NCBI GenBank assembly: GCA_038142005.1
Contig: JAYQJE010000005.1
Location: 62,001 to 126,000, forward strand
DNA length: 64,000 bases
Source: SHAN690 sp023262195
GTDB taxonomy: Bacteria > Bacteroidota > Bacteroidia > Flavobacteriales_G > Salibacteraceae
Reading direction: 5' to 3'
The notes under the pieces are model-generated. The model was given only the letters and a program-made list of their open reading frames with translations. It made no database searches and was not told where the DNA came from. Below are positions 18,110 to 28,507 of the stretch, piece by piece (the first letter of the stretch is position 1; the number at the start of each line of letters is the position of its first letter). The position numbers and the translations under genes are program-made.

Positions 18110-19359
18110 TCAGGTTTTACTGGCTATATTTTTCACCATTATATAGACATCTGATATCGTATTTCTCCCAAATGAATATGGGATAAACGAAGTATTTGCT
18201 CCTTGCTCGAATACCATAAAGCTGGCCTTTTTACCTACGGTAATACTACCAACTTCATGGCTTATTTCCATGGCGGCCGCAGCATTGATAGTAGCAGCAT
18301 TAATGGCGGCATTTGGAGTCATGTTCATTTTTATACAAGCCAATGAAACCACAAAATTCATATTCCCAGAGGGTGTAGATCCAGGGTTATAATCGCTTGC
18401 CAGGGCTAACGGAAGGTCAGCATCCATCAATTTTTTCGCTGGTGTGTACGGTATGCTCAAGAAGAATGAACAGGATGGCAAGGCAACGGGAATAGTAGCG
18501 CTTCCAACAAGAGAGTCAACGTCTTCATTATTCAACTCCTCAAGATGATCCACAGAGATAGCATTACGTTCTACACAGGCTTTCACTCCACCAAAGGCAT
18601 TAAACTGATTGACGTGAATTTTCGATTTTAATCCATGAGCTGCCCCAGCATCCATAATGGCTTCGGTCTGAGCAATGTTGAAGTAACCTTTTTCACAGAA
18701 AACATCGATATAATCTGCCAACTGAGCCTCTGCTACAGCGGGAATCATATCATTGATTACATAATCGACATAGGCTTGCTCGCGACCTTTACACGCAGAA
18801 GGAAATGCATGAGCACCAAGAAAGGTAGCCTTCACTGGAACCTGAGTTTCAGCTTTGATCCGATTGATCACTCGAAGCATTTTCATTTCAGCATCCAAGT
18901 CTAGACCATACCCACTTTTAATTTCAATGGCTCCGGTGCCCATTTTAATCAGCTGATCGAGGCGCTGCATGGCCGCCTCAAAAAGCTCGTCTTCACTAGC
19001 AAGTGCTATTGCTTTGGCAGAATTTAAAATACCTCCCCACGATTTGCGATTTCCTCGTATGTCAACCCGTTGATTCGATCTTCAAACTCTTGTGCTCTCC
19101 AAGACGCAAAGACCAAGTGCGTGTGGCTGTCAACCCAAGTGGGCAATACTAAGCGATTTCCAATTGAAATTTCTTGAAATCCTGTATAGGCGCTTCGGTC
19201 TAAATCGGACATTGCACCAAAATCAAGGATGAGTCCATTTTTAACCGCCAGCCAGGCCTTTTCGATGCTTGGCAAGTCGTTCATTTTACTTCCGCGAATG
19301 ATATTTTCGTCAGCATCACGTATTTGAGCGAGGCAGCCTATGTTGGTGAATAATTTCAT
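18110..19359 (-). CDS. hutI: Imidazolonepropionase (frameshifted)
   Basis: HutI hydrolyses 4-imidazolone-5-propionate to formiminoglutamate in histidine breakdown. The amidohydrolase metal motif is DSHTHLVF near residue 75. Later segments include GTGAIEIKSGYGLD, FLGAHAFP, and ALASDYNPGS with the metal-binding Asp. The break is in CCCC at 19035-19038: one extra base turns GEVF-stop into GGGILNSAKA and joins both halves into about 416 residues, the usual length. No other hut genes (hutH, hutU, hutG) are in the window, so the rest of the pathway must lie elsewhere. Confidence 0.92.
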
Positions 19360-19506
19360 TGTTCAGAGTAATGATTGGCAATATTAATGGATAGAACCTG
19401 GCCTGAGTTGGTCATTGAATCAAGGTGGGCGAATATTAGATAAACTTTCATCATGCTAAGCGGTTTAATGCGCACAGAGATGTCTTTGATATGGTAATTT
19501 CGCCCA

Positions 19507-20581
19507 ATGGCTGGAAACTCAATCGGTACTATTTTTCGCTTAACCACATTCGGTGAATCGCACGGTAGCGCGATTGGTGGAGTAATAGATGGTGTGCCGT
19601 CTGGGGCGGAAATAAACATCGAGAAAATTCAACAGCAACTTGATCGAAGAAGGCCGGGTCAATCAAAAATTACCACACAGCGCAAGGAATCAGACACAGT
19701 GCAGATTCTTTCAGGAATTTTTGAAAATAAATCTACTGGAATGCCCATCGGTTTCATCATTCAAAATTTCGATGCAAAATCTTCCGACTATGATCATCTC
19801 AAGGATACATTTCGCCCGTCACACGCAGATTTCACTTACCAAGAAAAATATGGACATCGAGACCATAGAGGAGGCGGAAGGTCGAGTGCAAGAGAGACAG
19901 CCTGTAGAGTAGTTGCTGGTGCTATCGCGCAACAAATACTCGCATCTGTTGGGATAGAGATTTGGGCTTATGTAAGCTCAGTAGGAGAGATTGATTGTGA
20001 TAAGCCATATCAAGAGTTGCAATCAACCATGGTGGATCAAAATATCGTTCGGTGTCCTGATCAAGGAGCTGCCAATCGCATGATTGCTAGGATTGAAGAG
20101 GTAAGAAAAGCGGGCGATACCATTGGTGGAACCATTACTTGTGTGGTTCACTCGATTCCTGCAGGGCTTGGTGAACCCGTTTTTGACAAACTACACGCTG
20201 ATTTGTCAAAGGCTGTGATGAGCATCAATGCAGTCAAGGGGTTTGAATTGGGGAGTGGCTTTGAAGGTTCGCGAATGCTTGGATCGGAGCACAATGACAT
20301 TATTGACCAAACCAAAAAAAACAACCACAAATCATTCAGGCGGAATACAAGGTGGCATATCCAACGGTATGGATATTTATTTCAGAGCTGCTTTCAAGCC
20401 AGTAGCTACACTAATGCGTGACCAACCATCGATAACTGATGCCGGAACACAAACAGTAGTGAAGGGAAAAGGACGGCATGACCCATGTGTGGTGCCTCGA
20501 GCCGTGCCTATTTTGGAGTCGATGACCGCGATTACCATACTCGATCATTATTTGAGAAATAAAGCCACAAAAGTCACCTGA
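19507..20581 (+). CDS. aroC: Chorismate synthase (frameshifted)
   Basis: AroC makes chorismate from EPSP with reduced FMN, the last shikimate step. Motifs: GESHGSAIGGVIDGVP at the N terminus, RPGHAD-like RPSHADFTY, GGGRSSARETACRVVAGA, and after the break a GGIQGG segment and RHDPCVVPRAVPI. The frame is lost in the run of eight A at 20314-20321; one base fewer or more restores about 358 residues. The enzyme is essential for aromatic amino acids, so real inactivation is unlikely. It is divergent from hutI across 147 bases in which I see no clear promoter. Confidence 0.94.
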
Positions 20582-20606
20582 TTAGTTCGTTAATTTCGAG
20601 GCTGAA

Positions 20607-22723
20607 ATGATCATACGCGCTCTAGTTTTATCGGTATCGATTCTAATGACAACTTCACTGTCATTGATAGGGCAACGCGTTTCTACAAAGAGTTTTCTTG
20701 TTGAGATCAATGAGTCATGCATCGGCAGTGAAGAAAGCAAGGCGGAAAAGCAACTTGCTATTGCCCGTGATCGCAAAAAGAATGATAAATCGAAGCGAGT
20801 AGAAGCTTTAAACAGGGCCTTGGAGGCTGATCCAAATTGTGCTGAAGCGCATTTTTATCTGGGTCTTGAGTTGCTCCGAACTGCTTTATCAAAGCCCAAC
20901 GCATCATACAAGCCAGCCAAATCTCACTTAGTTAAGTGCGTTGAGATTTGCCCTGATTTTCATTTTGAGCCATATTACTTTCTTGCTTCATTAGAGCTTG
21001 GAGCAGGAGAATATATAAAGGCAGTAGAGTATTTTGAGAAATACAACTCATTGTCTGCATCATCGCAAGAACCACTGGATGAAGATCGAGAAGTCGAAAT
21101 TCAAAAATCGCTTGCCTTTGCTAAGTTCTTCGCTGACGCTTATAAGAATCCGGTTCCGTTTAACCCACAAAAAGTTGATGGTGTTACCACAGATGAGGAT
21201 GAATTTCTTCCACTGATTTCTCCCGATAACGAAAGCATGCTTTTGACTAGGCGATATACAATTACCTCACATGTACAAACGTCAGTGGTGAAATCCGAGC
21301 CACAATTCGTTGAAAAATTCGTTCAGGCCAAACGCGTAAATGGAAAGTTTGAAATGGGCGAGCCATTGCCAACTCCCTTTAATCAAAACCCCGGTTATTT
21401 CTATGGTGGGGCTTCATTGAGCTTAGATAACAAGCACATCTATTTGACCATTTGCAAAATGGGTAAGAACAACTATAACAACTGCGATATTTATACGGCA
21501 GACCTAAAGTATCGTGTTGATGAGAGTACGGGACTACTCGGTTATCACTGGAATGAGCTTCGAAATTTAGGGCCAAATGTGACCACCGAAGATGGCTGGG
21601 AAAGTCAGCCGAGTATTTCCGCAGATGGCAAAACGCTCTATTTCGCTACAGCGCGCGAAGGAAGTGCGGGAATAGACATTTACTACACAGAAAAAAATGA
21701 AAACGGACAATGGGGAAAGGCAAAATCAATCGGACCACCCATCAACACGCTATACAACGAAAAACCCCATTCATGCACAGTGATTCCCGAACGCTATACT
21801 TTGCTGCAGATGGGAGCGAATATGAAGACGGCCATCTTGGATTTGGTGGTTACGATGTGTTTTTTACCCGACAAAACGATGATGGTACATGGCAAAAACC
21901 AACCAACATTGGGCACCCAATAAATACAGATGGAGATGAGCAAGCGTTTGCCGTATCAACGGATGGCAAGCAGGTTTACTATTCCCAAAAGCACCCTACC
22001 AAAAGTCAAAGTATTGATATCTGGAGTTTTGAGCTCTATAAAGATGCCCGCCCGGATAAGATTGTCTTTGTAAAAGGTAAACTCACAGATAAGAACGGAG
22101 AGCCTGCAAGGAATGCTGAGATTGAGTTGAAATCTATGAAGTCAAAGGAAATCAGCCGGGTAGAGGTGGATACAGACGATGGAGCTTATGCCGCTGTTAT
22201 TGCGGTGCGTGATGAGGAGGATGTGGTTTTGAATGTAAAGGCAGAAGGTATGGCATTTCAATCTAAGCTCATTAAAACCATCGATGATGAAGCTCCATTA
22301 GGTCAGCGCACTGATGACAATGATGGAGAAGTGAGCACATTTCAAGAGTTTGAGCTTGAAGTACAAGAGGCTGTTGCGGGCGGAGTGTATCAAATTGACG
22401 ACATTTACTATAAAACCAACTCTGCAGAGATTACAGAGAATTCAAAGGCCATACTGGCTGAATTTGCCGAGTATTTGAAAGAAAACGACTCCATGACCAT
22501 AGCCATACATGGTCATACGGATAACGTGGGTAGAGCAGATCAAAATCTTGCGTTAAGCACTGATCGTGCCTTCTCTGTGAAGCAATACTTAGAATCTCTC
22601 GGGGTGGATGGTAGCCGATTGGATTATAAGGGATTTGGCGAGACGGTGCCATTTGCCTCAAACGACACAGAGGAAGGACGAGCGAAGAATAGAAGGACTG
22701 AATTTTTAATCACAGGAACCTAA
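20607..22723 (+). CDS. OmpA-family protein with TPR, PD40 propeller and CRD (PorE-like; frameshifted)
   Basis: After a signal peptide come TPR-like helices (residues about 55-180), WD40-like PD40 repeats (SADGKTLYFATAREG, SDSRTLYFAADG, STDGKQVYYSQK), a carboxypeptidase-regulatory-like domain (VKGKLTDKNGEPARNAEIEL) and a C-terminal OmpA peptidoglycan-binding domain with GHTDNVG and RAKNRRTEF. This domain order matches PorE, the T9SS component that anchors the trans-envelope complex to peptidoglycan, although many Bacteroidota OmpA paralogues share it. One A is missing at 21760-21764 (NEK then TPFMHSDS); repaired length is about 706 residues. The gene ends on the ATG of the TRIC gene. Confidence 0.85.
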
Positions 22724-23360
22724 TGTTTGATTTTCCTTTTTTCTCCGTACTCGATCTGCTAGGAACGGCAGCCTTTGCGGTGTCTGGTGCCTCGCTTGCC
22801 ATCAGTAAGAAGTTCGATTTGTTTGGCGTGTTTGTTTTGGCATTTGTAACAGCCATTGGTGGAGGTACGGTAAGAGATGTTATTCTTGGTGACACACCAG
22901 TAGAATGGATGAGCAATTCTTATTTGATTGCTACCATCATCGGGTTTGCTTCACTTGCGCTACTTTTCAATCCTTTCATTAACAAAATGAAGTATGTGGT
23001 ATATCTGTTTGATGCCATTGGCCTTGGGCTGTTTACTATGGCTGGAATTCAGAAGGGTTTGAGCAATGAAATGAACGTATTTAGCTGCATTCTGCTCGAA
23101 CAATATCAGCCACCTTTGGTGGATTGCTGCGTGACATCATAACTGGTGAGCAACCAATGTTATTGACCCGGAAGGAGATTTATGCGCTGGCTTGTGCCGG
23201 AGGCGGTGGAGTCTATTTTATACTTGATGCTATCGGACTAGCCAAAGAAATCAATGTTATTGCCTGCATTGTATCCGTGTTTCTGATTCGTCATATCACC
23301 TTCAAATTAGGAGTAAGACTGCCGGGCGTGGATGAAAACGGCAAATGGATATGGAAGTGA
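22723..23360 (+). CDS. TRIC-type cation channel family protein (UPF0126; frameshifted)
   Basis: A seven-helix membrane protein with the duplicated glycine-rich signatures AIGGGTVRDVILGD and, after repair, TFGGLLRDIITGEQP. These mark the UPF0126/YadS family, prokaryotic homologues of TRIC channels. A missing base near 23098 (CTCGAACA should read CTCGGAACA) splits it; repaired length is about 213 residues, typical. The start overlaps the preceding stop. Ion selectivity cannot be inferred. Confidence 0.85.
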
Positions 23361-24316
23361 TTAGCCCAGTATTTTAAATTCACTGAACCCTTTCTGAAAT
23401 CCGCGTAAAAAATCTTCCGTATTCATTCGCTTTTTACCAGGTGCCTGTATTTGGTCAAGAATCAACCAAAAGTCTTCGCAGGAAACCATTAACTTATCAT
23501 CTACTTGCTTTATCATTCCAGCACTGTTTGATGGCTGATCAGATATGGTGGATGAAAATACTTTCCACTTGGCGGTTTCCTCTCCATCAAAAACTTCCAT
23601 AAACGCTCCTGGAAAGGGTGCCATTCCTCTTATAAAATTTCGAACGTGTTCTGCCTTTTGAGCATAATTGATTTGGCAATCACTTTTTGGATTTTTGGAG
23701 CATTCTTGCCTCCAGAACTGGCTTGTGGCGAAAGTGTTTCAGTTCCATTTTGAATTTGATCTACCGACTCTAATAATAGTTTGGCGCCAGCTTCCATCAG
23801 CTTATCATGCAAGGACCCTGCATTGTCCTCGGATGTTATCTCCACTTTCGATTGTAAAAGGATATTTCCCGTGTCAATTTCATGCTTCAACTTAAAAGTG
23901 GTTGCTCCAGTCTCCGTCTCTCCGTTTATAATGGCCCAGTTGATGGGTGCTGCACCTCGGTAATTAGGTAAAAGCGAAGCATGCACATTGTAAGTTCCTT
24001 TTTTGGGCATATTCCACACCACTTCTGGCAGCATACGGAACGCAACTACAATTTGTAGATCTGCTTGATACGAAGCCAAAGCCTTGATGAAACTCTCGTC
24101 CTTTAAGTTGGTAGGCTGCAATACCGGAATACCGTGTCTTAAGGCTGCGGTTTTTACTGCTGGCTCTTGCAATTTTTTACCTCTTCCCGCGGGTTTGTCG
24201 GGAGCTGTAACTATGGCAACTACATGGCGGTTGTCACTTATAAGCGCCTCTAAGCTCTCCACTGCAAAATCAGGAGTGCCGAAAAAAACGATTCGCAAAG
24301 GGTTATCTGCACTCAT
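23361..24316 (-). CDS. fmt: Methionyl-tRNA formyltransferase (frameshifted)
   Basis: Fmt formylates initiator Met-tRNA using 10-formyl-THF. Visible are RIVFFGTPDFAVESLEAL at the start, AFRMLPEVVW, and the catalytic NVHASLLPNYRGAAPINWAI. The C-terminal domain follows in another frame; restoring one A in the TTTTT run at 23684-23688 gives KIQKSDCQINY and about 318 residues. The start MSADNPLRI is chosen because upstream Met codons belong to the overlapping lipoprotein gene; the two overlap by 14 bases. Confidence 0.93.
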
Positions 24317-24500
24317 AGTAGCAATCATTAACACCACAAACAAGGTCGGTGCTTTCCAACTCCTTTATTTTCTGATCACAACGCTGATCGACATATGTTT
24401 CCGCTACATCAGCGCTTGATTCTTCAATCAAGTAGCATTCCTTGCAGTTTTCGCAACCCAATAACATAGCTAAGGCGATAAACGATAGGAGGTACCTCAT
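24303..24500 (-). CDS. Small Cys-rich lipoprotein (CxxCxxC family)
   Basis: A 65-residue protein with a lipoprotein signal ending LAMLLGC (Cys16). The mature chain begins CENCKEC (CxxCxxC) and carries four more Cys, ending CYYECR. It resembles the 66-residue lipoprotein at 41433-41633 in size, CxxCxxC start, a DQRC/DRQVC centre and a C-terminal Cys. Function unknown; disulfide-stabilised or metal binding is possible. Its ATG overlaps the stop of the T9SS protein upstream and its end overlaps the start of fmt. Confidence 0.75.
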   Translation of the reverse strand: MRYLLSFIALAMLLGCENCKECYLIEESSADVAETYVDQRCDQKIKELESTDLVCGVNDCYYECR

Positions 24501-25882
24501 TTTACGATAGATATTTTTTGATAGGTAATTTGACCAGAATCCAATTGAATCAAAGCTAGATACATTCCCGCTTTTTCGATGTGCAGCTCATACTCTGTGC
24601 TAGATTTTTTGTTGAGGCTAAAAACGCTCTTTATTTCCTGAACTGTTTATCAAACGAATTGACTGAATGGTGCCAAGACAGTCAATATGCACATATCCAG
24701 AGCTAGGATTGGGCCAAACGCGAGCGATTTGCCTTGATGTTATATCATTTACCGTAAGTGGCTCGCGCCCATTATGATAGGCGATAAGGTGTCTCGATAC
24801 TACGCTCTCAGCTTTTGTAAAAGCTCCCCTAAATACATGCGACCTCTATGGTTTTCAAGGGCATACACCGATCCATTGATTTTTCCTAAACCATTCCACG
24901 TTCCATCAGTCCATCGTGCTATGTTTTCTATTTCGTTTATTGAATCATTGATGCTACCAGCTGCATAAATTTCTGAGCCATACTCGTGGATGACAAAAAT
25001 CGTATCCAAACTATCTTGAAATCCTGTGCCCAGCGAATGCCATTGCTGATTTATCAATACCCCGACTCGGTTTATTTCCTGAGAATCAATTAGAGTGAAC
25101 GCTCCACCAATGAATAATCCGGTGTCATTTGAATGTAAGGCATACACAGGTCCATTGATGGAATGCGCAATCGCAGCCCAAACCGTATCTCGCCATACAG
25201 CAAGATTTGTAATGTGCACCGTATCTGTATCGCTCAGTGAAAAGTGCCCTGCAGCGTACAAGGAATCTAAATGCACCTCAAGGCAATAAACGGTTCCATA
25301 AATGTTGTTACCCTTGGCATTAATCGAAGGCATCGGATAATCATTGCTTTCTATATAGCCCACGCCTTTGGCACCGTTTAAGTTTGTGAATGAGCCCCCG
25401 AAATGCAACGCACCATTAAAGCCCTTCATTGTGAATATTTGACTTGTATCCGAGAGTTGACTTCCATATACTCTCCAATCGGTAATTCCCTGAAGTGAAG
25501 CCGTATCAAAGTAGCCGATGCTGACAAATCCGGCATAATCTGGATTTAAGAAGATACCGCCCAAATGCAATCGCTGATTAAACCATGCAGCGGCAGATAT
25601 GGTGCTGCCGGGGTAATTGGTGCCAAGGGCTGAACTATTGAAATCTTGCGTGTAATTATTGAAAAAAGTGAAATTGTTGAGCGATGTCTCACGTACCTTA
25701 CAATGATTAATGCGCTCGAAGCCATTAATTTGGGTGAAATCTCCACCTACCGAGATGCCGTCATCGAAGGATACTAGACTGCGAACGGTGCCGTTAGCCC
25801 CAATTCCAACTGCCGTGAATGTTTGTGCTTTTGCTGAGGAGTACAAACATATCAGAATGGCTATTTGGCTCAATAATTTCAT
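24497..25882 (-). CDS. T9SS-secreted beta-propeller-like protein (two frameshifts)
   Basis: The signal peptide MKLLSQIAILICLYSSAKA is followed by repeats of the form G-G-x-F-T with Asp/Asn-rich turns (ISVGGDFTQING, LHFGGSFTNLNG, LFIGGAFTLIDS, LHLGGIF), spaced by about 45-50 residues, suggesting a propeller. The frame stops at 24800. Adding a base in CCCC at 24826-24829 turns GELLQ into GGAFTKAE, completing another repeat. A second base at 24620-24624 then restores a T9SS type A sorting domain beginning RVWPNPSSGYVHIDC and ending near 24497. Total about 462 residues. Probably exported to the cell surface; role unknown. Confidence 0.8.
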
Positions 25883-25946
25883 CGTTGCGAAGCTATCAAT
25901 ATGCGTCTAGTGTTAAAGGGATAATGCGTTAGTGGCGGCATGGAAT

Positions 25947-27581
25947 TCAATAAGGAGAAGCGATGATTTCTCCTGTCTTTACTTCATATTTAACACCGTC
26001 AATATAAAACACTTCTCCCTCGCGGAGAGAATGTAAATCGTTAAAGTCTTGTGTTCGGGTGTGCAACGAACCCATAGTGTTCCGTGCTAGATTTAGATAG
26101 GCAGGGTTTATTTCATTGGTTGCACCGCAAGATATAATGCTAATTGGTCTTTGAATTTGCGATGCAATCTCAATGTCGCGGGGTGTAGCTAGATTATCTG
26201 CAGCCATTATAAAACGATCGCACTCTTGGCAATAGCGCATGGCTTCGAGTATGGCTTCTACGTTATTTTCTGGCGTGTCACCACCGTTGCCGGCACGTAT
26301 GCACAAGACTGCAGTGCGCTTAATCTCTTCAAAATTGGTGGCTTTTATGTGGTAGATTCCGCCAGTTTGGCCGATGTATTTCAGACGGTTTGATTTACGA
26401 TCTCCATCATTGAAAAAGGTCACGTGTTTTAGCCTTGATGATTCCATTTGTAAATCAAGTCGAATCCAATAGAGTATTTGAGCTGTATATTTGCTCATGC
26501 TGCCGGTGAGGTCTGCCGTTATTCCAATATTCTCCCAATCGTTTCGATCTAAAACCTTTATGATGGTCGAATCAAAATCAAGCGGCATTAGGTCAAACAT
26601 GTCTTTTGGAGTTTTCTTCTCTGCGCCTTTTCCTTTCTTTTCAAGACCAATTTGAGCATAGCTCACCACGAGGGTAAGATCTACTTCATCGCTTACATTT
26701 CTGCCTTTATCTGAGGCAGGATACCACTTCATATTCATCAATTCTTTCTGCAGACTAGGCATGGCGATCGAGTTTCCCTTCAGGGATTTTAGATCTACAG
26801 ACTCGACATACCCTCGCTCATCTATGGTGAGCTTTATGTTATACTTTTCTTCAGGATCATTAATACTGGGTCGACCGGCAGTGAATTTGAAATAATCTAG
26901 GATTCCGATTTCACCAAAACCATAATACGCAGGTCTGTAACCTGATTTGTCGCGTGGCGGAGGTCTTACACCTTGCTTGATGGTTTGAATACCTTTGCTT
27001 AAGTAAACTATGTGGCTTGCTGTGTCTTCAGGGTTTATTGGTGCCTTGTCAACCAGACCTGCTTCCTCAGGAGTTGCAGGCAACAAATCCAGCATTTTAT
27101 TAATGTCCGCAATTTCTCTTTCACTCTCTGCACGGCTTGGTTTGTGCCGCGCTGTAATTATGAATCCATGAAATAAGGAATCACAGCTTTCGGGTGAATT
27201 ACAACCCGTCTGTTCCACAAGTTGCCAATTGATTAGTCTATTCTCAACAATGCTTGGAATTTGCTCGTTTAGCGCATTGATACGCTCTAAGTTTAATGCC
27301 CTTTGGTCAAATGATTCAGATTCTCTGAATTTGGTATAGACCAATTCTATTTTCTCAATGGTGGCTTCGTTGAGCTCAAAGAGGTCGTTAGCATCAACAA
27401 TCAACGGCTTAGCAAATGGAGTCTGCAAGAAGTATTCGCGTTGCCTAGCAATCGGTGCTCTAGTCTCAACTTCCGTTGGTGAAAGCTCAGCTAAATGTTC
27501 CATACGCTCACTGCTGGCTTGTGCAGATATCAAGTATGGTGATCCAACAAGGCAAAATATTATGACATTGGTCCACTTCAT
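25947..27581 (-). CDS. Secreted protein with TonB-C-like region and von Willebrand A-like domain
   Basis: A 544-residue protein with a signal peptide (cleavage near ISAQA). Residues about 240-320 (LTIDERGYVESVDL, MPSLQKELMNMKWYPA) resemble the TonB C-terminal/AgmX fold used for protein or wall contact. Residues about 355-510 look like a vWA domain: the metal site reads ADLTGSMS in place of DxSGSxS, with a later GGDTPENNVEAI providing the Thr/Asp. The gene stop overlaps the start of nothing obvious downstream, while its own ATG overlaps the stop of the transglutaminase-like gene by 4 bases. Likely periplasmic or surface; partner unknown. Confidence 0.65.
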   Translation of the reverse strand: MKWTNVIIFCLVGSPYLISAQASSERMEHLAELSPTEVETRAPIARQREYFLQTPFAKPLIVDANDLFELNEATIEKIELVYTKFRESESFDQRALNLERINALNEQIPSIVENRLINWQLVEQTGCNSPESCDSLFHGFIITARHKPSRAESEREIADINKMLDLLPATPEEAGLVDKAPINPEDTASHIVYLSKGIQTIKQGVRPPPRDKSGYRPAYYGFGEIGILDYFKFTAGRPSINDPEEKYNIKLTIDERGYVESVDLKSLKGNSIAMPSLQKELMNMKWYPASDKGRNVSDEVDLTLVVSYAQIGLEKKGKGAEKKTPKDMFDLMPLDFDSTIIKVLDRNDWENIGITADLTGSMSKYTAQILYWIRLDLQMESSRLKHVTFFNDGDRKSNRLKYIGQTGGIYHIKATNFEEIKRTAVLCIRAGNGGDTPENNVEAILEAMRYCQECDRFIMAADNLATPRDIEIASQIQRPISIISCGATNEINPAYLNLARNTMGSLHTRTQDFNDLHSLREGEVFYIDGVKYEVKTGEIIASPY

Positions 27582-28498
27582 GGTTTGATAAATAAGAAAT
27601 ATGGCTCACCATTTAATTGAAGCGTACATAAACCACTTTGATCCTTATCGAAACTGTAGTCAATGGTGTAAATATTATCTCGCCTTTTTAAGAGCACGCT
27701 GTATGGTTGATCCTCATCACCAGCAAATAAAATTGTAGCGTATTCCAATTCCTTTTCTGAATCAATAGTAAGCTTCAATTTCCTTTTAATTTTTCCCTTG
27801 GCCTTAGCGCCAAGGGTTGCACTAGCATTATAGGCGTTAATGGTGTAAATCGGTCCCTTTTTAAAGGTGTTTTTTGAACTCAATGTCATGAAGCATCCAA
27901 CGAACATCCTCGGGGTAATGAGTATAGATGAAAAAATTGGCATCGGGTAGAAACCACTCTTCACGGAACTGCTGGTAGAATTTTTTCTCCTTGGCTCAAC
28001 CACTCCAGCTCCTAGAGAGGCATCGCTCAGGTGCCATTCGCCTGCCAGGAAAACAGCATTCCAAGCATGATCTGGCTCTTTCATCGCTTTTGGAATGTGA
28101 TCATACGGATTGGGCTTGATAAAACCCGCGACTGTTTCACACTTAATGCCTACCGCATGACACATGGCTTCAACAATGATTGCAAAGCCTCTTACTTCTG
28201 TTTTTTTCTTCTTGTATACATCATCGGCTTCATCAAGGTCGCGACCTTTTCTATACTCCACATTCTCACAGACCCATCTAAAAATAGCCCGGTACTTTTC
28301 ATGCTCGGTATTGAGGTTTTTGGTCAATTCCTTGGCAAACTCGCCCGCAGTTTTTACACTACTTCTGGGCATATTGATTGAAATACTATCCGACTTGCTG
28401 TAATCAAACTTCAGCAGCTGCAGCCGTTGGCACATTGCATCTGAATTAAGAAATACTAATACAAATACAACAATGTATGTGTGCACATTTTGATTCAA
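27578..28498 (-). CDS. Transglutaminase-like protein, probably lacking the catalytic Cys (hidden double frameshift)
   Basis: A 306-residue exported protein with the transglutaminase core. The His/Asp part is clear (DHAWNAVFLAGEWHLSDASLGAG), but where family members have GVCxGY/F the sequence reads TEVRGFA, without Cys. The frame is continuous, yet residues about 168-208 are out of phase: reading the next frame from about 27995 to 27875 gives KFYQQFREEWFLPDANFF and YTHYPEDVRW, the segment these proteins normally carry. A missing base near 27990-28000 and an extra A in the T run at 27870-27875 (minus strand A) compensate. It is coupled to the vWA gene. Peptidase-like or binding role unknown. 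Confidence 0.7.
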   Translation of the reverse strand: MNQNVHTYIVVFVLVFLNSDAMCQRLQLLKFDYSKSDSISINMPRSSVKTAGEFAKELTKNLNTEHEKYRAIFRWVCENVEYRKGRDLDEADDVYKKKKTEVRGFAIIVEAMCHAVGIKCETVAGFIKPNPYDHIPKAMKEPDHAWNAVFLAGEWHLSDASLGAGVVEPRRKNSTSSSVKSGFYPMPIFSSILITPRMFVGCFMTLSSKNTFKKGPIYTINAYNASATLGAKAKGKIKRKLKLTIDSEKELEYATILFAGDEDQPYSVLLKRRDNIYTIDYSFDKDQSGLCTLQLNGEPYFLFIKP

Positions 28499-28507
28499 AT
28501 TGACAAC

